A stretch of 8,076 nucleotides of DNA from JAQVSH01 sp964451605 (GCA_964451605.1 CAYVJA010000087.1:1-8076), one strand, 5' to 3'; positions 1-6,977 are shown, numbered from the stretch's first letter. Numbers and translations: made by a program. The notes: a model not told the origin generated them from the sequence alone.

Positions 1-402
1 CCCCTTTACGCATTTTCCACAGCCGTTGCAGAGCTCTTCGTCTATGTGGTATTCGAAATAGGGATTCTCAACAAACTTACGTTGAATGGCTCCCGTGTGG
101 CAGAGTTGGTTTTCGGCTCCTGTATTCAGATTTTTTGCATTTTGCTGAAAGTAGCCTCCGCAAAGGTCGCAATAGCCACAGATCTTCACCGCATGTACAC
201 ATTTCACCGCCGAAACAGGCAATACGCAGTTGGTTTCGCACTTTTCGCACTGAATACACTTTGAAGGGTCTATCTGCCATACATAACCATCCTTGGTATA
301 TCCTTTGGCCAGATAGGCAGCCGAGCCTGTTAGGGTAATCCCTGCCAGTGCGGAGAGGCCTTTTTGCAGAAATCGGCGTCGGTTGTAATTTTTATTTTCC
401 AT
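1..402 (-). CDS. Tat-exported 4Fe-4S polyferredoxin, 3' end outside window
   Basis: Likely an extracytoplasmic electron carrier. The visible 134 residues begin with a twin-arginine signal: three arginines at 8-10 followed by FLQK, then a hydrophobic stretch rich in Ala, Gly and Leu at about 15-32. Iron-sulfur motifs follow: CIQCEKCETNC at 49-59 (CxxCxxCxxxC), CGYCDLC at 75-81 with a later LCHTGAI at 100-106, and CNGCGKC at 125-131, whose expected next cysteine lies just past the window edge. Twelve cysteines are visible, enough for at least two and probably three 4Fe-4S clusters. The ATG at 400-402 lies inside the end of the upstream propeller gene (11-nt overlap), so translation is probably coupled. 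Folded Fe-S proteins typically use Tat, which fits export after cofactor loading. The electron donor and acceptor are unknown. Family call is firm; partner assignment is inferred from gene order. Confidence 0.9.
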   Translation of the reverse strand, partial: MENKNYNRRRFLQKGLSALAGITLTGSAAYLAKGYTKDGYVWQIDPSKCIQCEKCETNCVLPVSAVKCVHAVKICGYCDLCGGYFQQNAKNLNTGAENQLCHTGAIQRKFVENPYFEYHIDEELCNGCGKCVKG

Positions 403-1311
403 GTGATTCTGATTTTTCTTTATACCAGGCAATTTTTCTTGCATGAGCAAGGTACAAAAGGGGTGTTTTGTACGCTAAAAGGGGGGCAATGTGACTTTTG
501 CCCAACATCAGGTTCGAAATCAGCAACGCGTCATATTTGCCTTCCCGGGTGTAGCGTGATACCCGGGCCAAACCCTTCTCGGCGGTGAGAATCCGTTGCT
601 GCTGGTCGATGTCCAGTCCGCAGGGATTGCAGCATCCGGGAAAAGAGCCCTCGGCAGTTCCTGTGCGGCCGAATGCATTGATGAACTGATCCTTTCCGGT
701 GTAACGTTCTACTTTGTGGGTACCCGAATGGCCCACATAGAGGGTGTCGTTCAGTTCGGCCAGGGGAAATTCGGTACCGGGAATGGTGAACCGATCGGGG
801 TGTTGGATAAAACCGTCGAAGTTGCCGCTGCGGGTATAGGTGGCAATCAGTTTGTTTTCGGCATCCGAAATATAAACCCGGTTCCGGCCAACAGCCAGGT
901 CGCAATAGTAGGCATTTTCCGAACAGGGATCCCAGCGCTCAATGGCCTGTAGAGAAGTGGTGTAGCGGGCCAAACCGCCGGGATGCAACACATAGAGGGT
1001 GTCGTCGTATAGTCGGAGGGCAGAAACCGGCTCTTCGAGACGGATCTCCTTAACCGGTGCTCCTGTGTGTGTATAGATTACCAGCGTGCGTTCCATGGCC
1101 GCATAAATCAGGCTGTCGCCCACACAGAAGGCCTGCACCACCTTATCCGCGTTGAAGCTCCCAACCTCCTCATAAAGAGGATTCCCGCCACGGGGCAGAT
1201 TGCCGGAGAGTTCAACTGCTGTGGCCTTTTCGGGAGTCCTCGACTGCCACCAGATAAATGCAGCAAATCCAAGGATCAGAAGCAGAATGAGCCAATTGGT
1301 GATAACTGCCG
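392..1311 (-). CDS. Membrane-anchored NHL/6-bladed beta-propeller protein, start codon lost in gap
   Basis: The open frame continues upstream of the GTG at 1139-1141 to the 10-N gap, giving 305 visible residues; the true start lies in or beyond the gap. The extension encodes a hydrophobic segment at visible residues 6-21 (WLILLLILGFAAFIWW), followed by a polar linker, so this is a signal anchor with the propeller outside the membrane. Repeated strands of the NHL type follow, for example TLVIYTHTG, KLIATYTRSG and RVSRYTREG, each ending in an aromatic-rich strand and a Gly turn. A GCCNPCG motif at visible residues 225-231, followed by an AEKGLARV segment, resembles a conserved block I associate with one NHL subfamily. 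The gene ends 11 nt inside the ferredoxin gene, which suggests a shared function. Such propellers usually bind proteins or ligands; no catalytic site is evident. Starting at the internal GTG would remove the anchor and is unlikely. Confidence 0.85.
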
Positions 1312-1321
1312 NNNNNNNNNN
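1312..1321. other. Assembly gap (10 N) across a gene boundary
   Basis: Ten undetermined bases separate the end of the 474-codon propeller frame from the start of the NHL propeller frame. Reading straight through creates a 510-residue fusion with a nonsense tail (1212-1311), while the frame used by the NHL gene carries a sensible membrane anchor over the same bases. The gap therefore hides the stop codon of one gene and the start codon of the next. The round length may be a placeholder. Confidence 0.9.
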
Positions 1322-2744
1322 GTTTTACACACAACAGATTATGGGCATCGCGAATGAGAAGCTTCCCGTCGGCGTAGGCCATTGGGCCCCAGGCATCGAC
1401 TCCTTCGAGGATCCGCTCTTTTCGGACAAGTGTAAGCTCTCCGTTCCCCAGCCGGTATAGATAGAGTTCTCCGTCGTCTTTCAGCACAAAGAGCTGTTGG
1501 TTTATGATCATATAGGGGCCGAGTCCGAATTTTTCGTCGGGAGCAGAGGTCCAGACCGGCTTCAGCAGGTTTTCGGGCGAATAGCACACCAGTCTGTCGC
1601 GCAACCCCCCGCCATCTTTGGGGATCACCGTAATCAACATGTTGTTCGCGAAAAGAGGTGTTTGCTGTTCGCTACAGGCCCCGTCACGCGGACGGTGCTT
1701 GGTCAGAATTGCGGCAGAAAATTGGTTCCCGTTCCGGGTAACCTCCATCAAGGCTCCTCCCGAGCCGTAGCCGGCAGTCAGGAAAACCCGATTCGAACTC
1801 ACCTGCATGGGCGAAGGGGCAATTACGTTGGGCTGAAAACCGGTGGTATGCCAGAGAAGTTTTCCCCGGTCGGCCTCTTCGGCCGAGATACCGCATACAG
1901 CCCCGATTGCCATATAGACATAGGTGCGGTATCCTCCCAGAACCATGGGAATTACCGAAGAGTGCGACATCTTGAATCCATCGGGATTGGGGGTGCGCCA
2001 TAACTCTTCTCCGGTTGCACAATCTATACCGGCCAACAGTGCATCACCTCCGGTGGCAATAATCAGTACATCCTCTTCCACCAGCGGACATTGGCCGGTG
2101 TACCAAAAGGGCACCTCTGTATGGTAGTTTTTTTCTATGTCGAGTGCCCATTTCATCTCACCGGTGATGGGGTCGCAACACATCACATGCCCTTTCGGGC
2201 CCAGAGAGATCACATATTTGTCGTTAACAAACGGGATGGTTCGCGAGAAACCGTGGTTTCTCTTGATGGGAACCCGGTACCAACGTCGCCAGAGCTCTTT
2301 TCCGGTTTCGAGCGAAAAGCATCGCAGGGCATCCGAACGAAGGGCCTCATCGTAATCGAGCAGATAGACTCTTCCTCCAAAAATGGCAGGTGCAGCATGG
2401 CCTTCTCCGGTGGTTACTTTCCATAACGTGGCAATGGGAGAGCGAACCTCTTTCACCAACGGGGTTGCCACGCGGTTATTTATTTCAGGGCCCCGGAAGC
2501 GGTTCCACTGTTCGGAGGGTGTGACTGAGGTTACAGTCGAGGGATCTTCGTACTGCATAAAAAATTCGCCAATTCTGACCTCGTCCGAACTCCTGGCAAT
2601 GGAGTCGGGCCGGCCGTCGTTACCGGGAAGTTGTACCGAAAGCGAGGCGTATGGGTTGCCGGCAAACCACCATACCAGCATCCCGGTGTATATTGCCACC
2701 ACCCCCCAGGTGATTGCCCTTATCCTGTTTTTATTCAGTGTCAC
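1322..2744 (-). CDS. Membrane-anchored PQQ-like beta-propeller protein, stop codon lost in gap
   Basis: The visible 474 residues start at a GTG (2742-2744), supported by AGGA just upstream and by the closeness of the preceding gene's stop. Residues 10-28 form one hydrophobic segment (signal anchor), then a linker of about 50 residues, then the propeller from about 79 (QWNRFRGP, the family's WRGP-type opening). PQQ-like repeat signatures recur: CFSLETGKELW near 142, CCDPITGEMKW near 189, GIDCATGEELW near 239, and a degenerate ADRGKLLW near 291. The end, RDAHNLLCVK, aligns with the last strand of the three sister proteins, so only a few residues are missing. It is the most divergent of the four paralogues and lacks their HWAHP motif. 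No PQQ dehydrogenase active site is recognisable. A role as scaffold or ligand-binding partner of the neighbouring propellers and ferredoxin is inferred from position only. Confidence 0.87.
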
Positions 2745-2748
2745 TTTT

Positions 2749-2752
2749 TCCT
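2749..2752 (-). promoter_or_regulatory. Shine-Dalgarno-like AGGA for GTG start
   Basis: On the minus strand the 11 nt between the stop of the lipoprotein gene and the GTG read CACAGGAAAAA. AGGA sits 4 nt before the GTG. Most other starts in this window have no such motif, so it is notable and supports the GTG at 2744. No ATG is available in that frame between the upstream stop (2760-2762) and 2744. Confidence 0.5.
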
Positions 2753-2755
2753 GTG

Positions 2756-4015
2756 TTATTTAATCCTGTACACAGCCAGTGCATCGCCGTGCCGCACATA
2801 GAGAAGTCCGTCGCAGATTACGGGGTGAGCCCAGTGCGAACCCGAACCGTCGGTCACTTTAAAGCTGCTCACCACATCGAACTTTTCCGGCACAGGCCTT
2901 ACCAGCGCCAGCGTTCCTCCTTTCTCCTCGTAACAGTAGAGCATCTCATCGGCAGTAATGGTAACTCCTTTGTTCAGCCATTGGTAAAAATATTTGGTTT
3001 CGCCGGTATTCCAGTCGGCGCAGAGCCATTTTCCGTTTGCGTTGCTATCCCAGGTCGATCCGTAGAGATAGTTACCCACCTTAACCACTCCGCCGTGTTG
3101 GGTGTCGAAATCTTTATTCAGCCAAACCTGTTTCACGCTTTTCCCGTCGGGTGCAATCTCAAGCATTACTGCACCATGGTTATAGCCGCTGGTAACAAAA
3201 AGCTTCCCGTCATGGTAGATGGGTGTGTTGGTGTTATTGTTGGTATCACGATCCGGAGCATTTTCTATATGGGCATAGTCGAACTTCCAAAGAAGCTGGC
3301 CGTTGGCCGGATTTACGGCAAAAATGAAGTTTGCCGACACACTGACAATCATCGGTATCCCGTTATGGGTAATAAAGGCCGAAGTGCAGTAGGCAGGATC
3401 CCTGTCGAACGGTTCGGTTTTCCACACCTCATTGCCGCTGTTTTTGTCGAGAGCCACCATAAGGGTTTGATTTCCGCCGATGTTGTAAACCACCAGATCA
3501 TTTACCACCAGGGGCGATTCGGAATATCCGAAGAAGGGAGGAACGCCGCCGTAATCCTTAAAGAGATCCCGTTTCCAAAGAATTTTTCCCGTTTCCACGT
3601 CGAGACAGACATACTGGGCCATGCCTGTGGCAACCCACACTTTGTTACCCTCTATCCTGGGGGTCGACCGGTTCTGTTCGTACGAACGATTCCAGCCGTT
3701 ACCACAGACGGTTTCCCATAACTTTTCGCCTTTAAGGGTATAGGCGTGCAACACATCAAGCGTGTCGCGCTTGCCGGCAACCAGAATTTTTCCGTCCGAG
3801 ATTACCGGAGAGGAGTAGCCTTCGCCAATCCCGTTAATTACCATCACCTTTTCGGGCCCTTCTGCAGGCCAGCTCTTTAGCAATCTTTTCTCTGCAGTAA
3901 ATGATCCCGTTCCGTCTCCGGCGCGCCAGCCTCTTACGGCAGGTTGTGTCTGAACAACGGGGGCATTGCATGCCGCTAATGTGAAGATAAGTAAGGTCAG
4001 GAAGATTCTTTTCAT
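2756..4015 (-). CDS. PQQ-like beta-propeller lipoprotein
   Basis: A 419-residue protein starting at ATG 4013-4015. A short hydrophobic leader ends in the lipobox LAAC (13-16), so Cys16 is the predicted lipidated residue. The residues after it (NAPVVQ) lack the acidic cluster used for surface export in Bacteroidota, so a periplasm-facing lipoprotein is more likely. The propeller opens with GWRAGDGTG (29-37) and carries PQQ-like repeats such as CLDVETGKILW (137-147), ALDKNSGNEVW (188-198) and CADWNTG (332-338). A loop DRDTNNNTN (255-263) and the motifs HWAHP (394-398) and VRHG (407-410) are shared with the adjacent paralogue. It is closest to the gene at 4035-5340, indicating tandem duplication. 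It is shorter than true quinoprotein dehydrogenases (about 600 residues), so PQQ binding is not implied. The upstream gene ends 19 nt away, so they are co-transcribed. Confidence 0.9.
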   Translation of the reverse strand: MKRIFLTLLIFTLAACNAPVVQTQPAVRGWRAGDGTGSFTAEKRLLKSWPAEGPEKVMVINGIGEGYSSPVISDGKILVAGKRDTLDVLHAYTLKGEKLWETVCGNGWNRSYEQNRSTPRIEGNKVWVATGMAQYVCLDVETGKILWKRDLFKDYGGVPPFFGYSESPLVVNDLVVYNIGGNQTLMVALDKNSGNEVWKTEPFDRDPAYCTSAFITHNGIPMIVSVSANFIFAVNPANGQLLWKFDYAHIENAPDRDTNNNTNTPIYHDGKLFVTSGYNHGAVMLEIAPDGKSVKQVWLNKDFDTQHGGVVKVGNYLYGSTWDSNANGKWLCADWNTGETKYFYQWLNKGVTITADEMLYCYEEKGGTLALVRPVPEKFDVVSSFKVTDGSGSHWAHPVICDGLLYVRHGDALAVYRIK

Positions 4016-4034
4016 AAGGGTTAATTGTATACGA

Positions 4035-5340
4035 TTATTTGATTTTGTAGGCGTTTAAGGTGTTGCCGTGACGGATATAGGGCGTGCCTTTGTATATCAC
4101 AGGGTGTGCCCAGTGAGGCCCTCGTCCCCCCTGAACGCGGAATGAACTGACTCTGTCAAACTTAAGAGGGTTGGGTCGAACGAGAGCTACGTTTCCGTTT
4201 TTTTCTTCGTAACAGTAGAGCATGCCATCGGCCGAAATAATAGATCCTTTCGATTCCCAGGCCTCCACGTAGGCCGTCTTTCCCGTTTTCCAGTCGACGC
4301 AGGCCCATTTCCCGGTGGCATTGTTGTCCCAGGTGGAGCCATAGAGGTAGTTGCCTACCTTCACCATATTCCCGTGATGGGCATCCAGATCTTCGTTTTT
4401 CCACAACTGGGTGGCACTTTTCCCGTCGGCCGAGAGGGAGATCAGTACAGTGCCGTGGTTATAACCGCTGGTCACCGCAATTTTCCCATCGGCATAGATG
4501 GGGTTATTGGTGTTGTTATTGGTGTCGTTGGGGTTCATCCAGTGGGTGTAATCGATGGTCCACAACACTTTACCCGTTTCGATGGCAATGGCAAAGATTG
4601 ATTTTGCCCCCACATTCACATACATCTTTGTGCCGTTATGGTTTACGAAAATAGGCGTGCAGTAGGCCGATTTATCGAATACGGCCGAACGCCACACCTC
4701 AGCACCCGTGTTTTTGTTGAGGGCCACCACTGTGGCGCGTTTTCCGCCAACAGTGTAAATAAAGAGATTGTCGCAGATCAGGGGCGATTCGGAATAGCCA
4801 AATGTTGCCTCTTCGCCCTGATATAGGTGGTAGAGATCTTTTTTCCAGAGAATCTTTCCGCTATTCAGATCGAGACATGCCACACCGGCCATTCCGGAGG
4901 TAACCCACACCCGGTTCCCCTCAATACGGGGGGTGGTTCGGGTGAGTTGGTACGAACGAATCCAGGAACGGCCGTAGGGGGTTTCCCACAGCTTCTTTCC
5001 ATCGGGAGTGTAGGCCAACACCACATCCATGGTGTCTCTTATACCGGTAAGCAGAATCTTTTCTGAAGTCACTACCGNNNNNNNNNNNNNNNNNNNNNNN
5101 NNNNNNNNNNNNNNNNNNNNNNNNNNNNNNNNNNNNNNNNNNNNNNNNNNNNNNNNNNNNNNNNNNNNNNNNNNNNNNNNNNGGTCCGTTCTCCGGCCAT
5201 ACTTTCAACAAACCGCTCTCCTGCCTGTAAAGGCCGGAACCATCGTTTGCGCGCCACCCAAGAGTCTGTGCCTGAAGGAAAGCAGGGAGCAGCGAAAACG
5301 ATACGAAAAGGAGCAGATTCAGGTATCTGTTCAGTCTCAT
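4035..5340 (-). CDS. Secreted PQQ-like beta-propeller protein, interrupted by assembly gap
   Basis: One gene split by 105 N (5078-5182). The start at ATG 5338-5340 overlaps the upstream stop as ATGA, implying translational coupling. The first 52 codons give a Sec signal peptide (about residues 1-25, LLLFVSFSLLPAFLQAQ) and the propeller opening GWRANDGSG. After the gap the same protein resumes at a VVTSEKILL segment, matching VISDGKILV in the lipoprotein paralogue, and runs 347 codons to TAA at 4035-4037. Both sister genes place 15 residues between the flanking prolines, so total length should be about 415. Repeats include CLDLNSGKILW, ALNKNTGAEVW and CVDWKTG. The loop DTNNNTN and motifs HWAHP and IRHG are present. 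The two pieces are in different frames as assembled; this is explained by a wrong gap length rather than a real frameshift. Function as for the paralogues: unknown envelope propeller. Confidence 0.87.
5078..5182. other. Assembly gap (105 N) inside a propeller gene
   Basis: The last codon before the gap is CCN (Pro) and the first after it is NCG, probably Pro by alignment with both paralogues. These have exactly 15 residues between the two prolines (lipoprotein gene and the 5337-6527 gene), predicting 47 missing bases. A length of 47 also restores one continuous frame, whereas 105 does not. The N count is therefore probably only an estimate. Confidence 0.8.
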
Positions 5341-6527
5341 CGGGCAGCTACATCGTAAGCAATCAGTGCATTACCGTGACGGATGTAGAGCACTTTGTTG
5401 TGAACAATCGGATGGGCCCAATGCTGGGCGGTGCCCTCTTTCACCACGAACTCGCCCTTTTTATCGAATTTTTCGACAGAAGGAGCAACCAGGGCCACAT
5501 CTCCTTTGTCGCTGTAACAGAACAGCATGCCGTCGGCCGACATGACACACCCGTTATAAAAGTCCTTCTCCCGGTATTTTATGGTTCCTGTTTTCCAGTC
5601 GACACAGAACCAGCTCCGGCTCTTATCGCCCGAACCGTAGATATTGTCGCCCAATTTAACCAATGCGCCGATCCGGTTATCGAGCTCCTCATTTTCCCAA
5701 ACCTTTGCTACCGATTTACCGTCGGGCGAAATCTTCAGCATCACCGACCCTTTTCCGTACCCGCTGGTACAAAGAAGCAGACCATCGCTGTAGAGGGGCG
5801 TATTGGCATGAACAGCCCAATTTTTCTTACCCGTAGTCAGATCGAGCCCCAGAATGTGGTTTTCGGTCATCACCACCACTATAGGGTTCCCATGTCCTTT
5901 AACCAACATGGGCGAACAGTAGGCCGATTTTCCTCCTTCGCCGGGAGAACTCCAGATAAGCGCTCCCGTTTTTTTATTCAGCGCAACCACATTATTCTCT
6001 GTACCCCCGGGAGTAAGAATAATCTTTTCATCCACCACAAGTGGCGATTCGGTAATTCCCCAGGTGATATTCCGGCCTCCGAAATCGGCCAGCATATCCT
6101 TTTGCCAAACCGGGTTAAGTGTTTTTTCATCCCAGGCCATCACCTTCCCCATACCGGTTACAATGTAGAGCAGCCCGTCGTTAACCAGTACAAACGAACG
6201 CGAACCCTCATAACTTTCGGTCCACTCTTCGCCGTACGGTTTCTGTTTTACCACCTTCCCGTCTAATCCGAGCACATAGAGTATTCCCTCTTTTTCCTGG
6301 GCTCCTGTAATGTAAATCAGATTATTGGCAATAGAAGGGGAGGTGTGTCCATCGCCCAGCCCTTCGAATACCCAAAGCTTTTTCGGACCCTCGGCCGGCC
6401 ACGACTTCAACAACCCCGTTTCGGGGAAAATACCATCACGGTTTGGGCCACGCCATTGCGACTCCTTTTGTGCCGGAAGCAGAGCCGGAAGCAAACAAAA
6501 TAAAAGAGAAAAAAGAGCTGTCCTCAT
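5337..6527 (-). CDS. Secreted PQQ-like beta-propeller protein, first gene of operon
   Basis: A complete 396-residue protein starting at ATG 6525-6527 and ending at TGA 5337-5339. Residues 1-19 are a Sec signal peptide (hydrophobic core LLFCLLPALL), with cleavage probably near LPAQ. The mature protein opens with QWRGPNRDG (24-32), a typical start for PQQ-like propeller proteins of the BamB-like superfamily. Repeats of the form ALNKKTGALIW (182-192), GLDLTTGKKNW (227-237) and CVDWKTG (308-314) mark the blades. HWAHP (369-373) and IRHG (382-385) near the C terminus are shared with the next two paralogues. It lacks their Asn-rich loop, reading HANTPLYSDG instead (240-249). The stop overlaps the next start as ATGA. 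A TAnnTTTG promoter element lies 49 nt upstream, so this is probably the first gene of the transcript. No catalytic role can be assigned; scaffold or ligand binding is as likely as enzymology. Confidence 0.92.
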   Translation of the reverse strand: MRTALFSLLFCLLPALLPAQKESQWRGPNRDGIFPETGLLKSWPAEGPKKLWVFEGLGDGHTSPSIANNLIYITGAQEKEGILYVLGLDGKVVKQKPYGEEWTESYEGSRSFVLVNDGLLYIVTGMGKVMAWDEKTLNPVWQKDMLADFGGRNITWGITESPLVVDEKIILTPGGTENNVVALNKKTGALIWSSPGEGGKSAYCSPMLVKGHGNPIVVVMTENHILGLDLTTGKKNWAVHANTPLYSDGLLLCTSGYGKGSVMLKISPDGKSVAKVWENEELDNRIGALVKLGDNIYGSGDKSRSWFCVDWKTGTIKYREKDFYNGCVMSADGMLFCYSDKGDVALVAPSVEKFDKKGEFVVKEGTAQHWAHPIVHNKVLYIRHGNALIAYDVAAR

Positions 6528-6576
6528 ACGGATTTCAATTTTAGGGTTCGAACGGGTGCAATCGTCGCACAGTAGG

Positions 6577-6584
6577 CAAAAATA
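6577..6584 (-). promoter_or_regulatory. Bacteroidota-type -7 promoter element for propeller operon
   Basis: The minus strand reads TATTTTTG, an exact match to the TAnnTTTG element of the Bacteroidota primary sigma factor. It lies 49 nt before the ATG of the first propeller gene, leaving a leader of roughly 45 nt. No TTTG lies at the expected 19-21 nt upstream: the nearest is only 12 nt away, and the correct position falls in the centre of a palindrome. The promoter may be weak or regulated. Confidence 0.5.
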
Positions 6585-6593
6585 GAGAAATTA

Positions 6594-6620
6594 GCGCAAA
6601 AACCCATGGGGTTTTTGCGC
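6594..6620. repeat. Perfect inverted repeat, 12-bp arms, 3-nt loop
   Basis: GCGCAAAAACCC (6594-6605), loop ATG, then GGGTTTTTGCGC (6609-6620). It covers the place where the -33 element of the minus-strand promoter would sit. It could be a repressor or activator operator, or a member of a dispersed palindrome family. A long T-run that would mark an intrinsic terminator is absent on either side. Confidence 0.75.
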
Positions 6621-6621
6621 A

Positions 6622-6713
6622 GTGCTCTAGAGCTCTAATGCTGCGCTGCGCGCCAGTTATTTGCGCGAAGCGCAGCACTTGAAGCGAATTTGCGCTTCGA
6701 AGCACCAGAGCAC
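6622..6713. repeat. Nested inverted-repeat cluster (branched fold)
   Basis: Outer arms GTGCTCT (6622-6628) and AGAGCAC (6707-6713) enclose two hairpins. The first pairs TGCTGCGCT (6639-6647) with AGCGCAGCA (6669-6677), extended across one mismatch by CGCGC (6649-6653) with GCGCG (6663-6667), loop 9 nt. The second pairs GAAGCG (6681-6686) with CGCTTC (6693-6698), loop 6 nt. The heptamer TTTGCGC occurs at 6614-6620, 6660-6666 and 6689-6695, with an inverted copy at 6594-6600. Together these could form a three-way junction as RNA or a cruciform as DNA. There is no sign of coding. I do not recognise it as a known RNA family. Confidence 0.6.
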
Positions 6714-6945
6714 CCGCTCATCAAATTTTACCGATACCTTCCGGGGACTGATGTCCGAATTTGTGAAACAATGCATCTCAACATTTCTCAGATACAAGAG
6801 AAGCCCCGACCGTACTTAGAAAGTCGGGTAAAGAGGCCTTATATGCTATCGTAAACGGGAAATCATTGAAAAGACTGGCATTTAGGTGATTTTATCAATA
6901 CTGAAGAAAATATTTTCATTTTTTCATTTTTTTTTTGCAAAAGCT
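6714..6945. other. Non-coding stretch, no recognisable gene
   Basis: No convincing gene is seen here. Short open frames of 22-40 codons exist but lack a recognisable product. A modest inverted repeat, CCCGAC (6805-6810) and GTCGGG (6823-6828), has a 12-nt loop and no following T-run. The right part is AT-rich, with a T-tract at 6927-6936, and leads into the plus-strand promoter. Confidence 0.5.
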
Positions 6946-6977
6946 ATTGCGAATCGATAATATAGTATATAGGTTTG
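6946..6977 (+). promoter_or_regulatory. Bacteroidota-type promoter for rightward genes
   Basis: TAGGTTTG at 6970-6977 matches TAnnTTTG exactly. ATTG at 6946-6949 is a three-of-four match to the TTTG -33 element, with a 20-nt spacer, which is in the usual range. The first plus-strand ATG is 64 nt downstream. The flanking DNA is strongly AT-rich. Confidence 0.5.

Noticed and set aside
1212..2744. A single 510-residue propeller running through the 10-N gap.
   Set aside because: The tail after the gap is in a different frame from the convincing membrane anchor of the NHL gene and resembles no propeller strand. The body already ends where its paralogues end.
2714..3721. A 335-codon open frame on the plus strand antisense to the propellers, with similar ones at 5247-6266 and 1497-2003.
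   Set aside because: They are shadows of the minus-strand genes: no family pattern, no membrane or signal logic, and full overlap with well-supported genes.
4035..5340. A real frameshift or two separate genes at the 105-N gap.
   Set aside because: Alignment with two paralogues accounts for both pieces with exactly 15 missing residues between flanking prolines; the frame difference is explained by an estimated gap length.
1322..6527. The propellers as true PQQ-dependent alcohol or glucose dehydrogenases.
   Set aside because: They are about 400-480 residues, shorter than the usual quinoprotein dehydrogenases, and I see no adjacent-cysteine disulfide or calcium-PQQ site. The repeat name reflects fold similarity only.
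6594..6620. The palindrome as an intrinsic terminator.
   Set aside because: No gene ends next to it and no uninterrupted T-tract follows on either side; it lies upstream of the first operon gene.
6594..6713. A CRISPR array, because of repeated heptamers.
   Set aside because: The repeats are only 7 nt, irregularly spaced (46 and 29 nt) and in both orientations; no cas genes are present.
6805..6828. A possible terminator hairpin CCCGAC/GTCGGG.
   Set aside because: The stem is only 6 bp with a 12-nt loop and no T-run follows on either strand; no gene end lies nearby.
6767..6889. An open stretch of about 40 codons on the plus strand ending at TGA 6887-6889, with a fairly natural-looking C-terminal part (SGKEALYAIVNGKSLKR).
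   Set aside because: It has no start codon, no recognisable family and no extension in other frames. It could be a decayed gene end, but the evidence is too thin to list.
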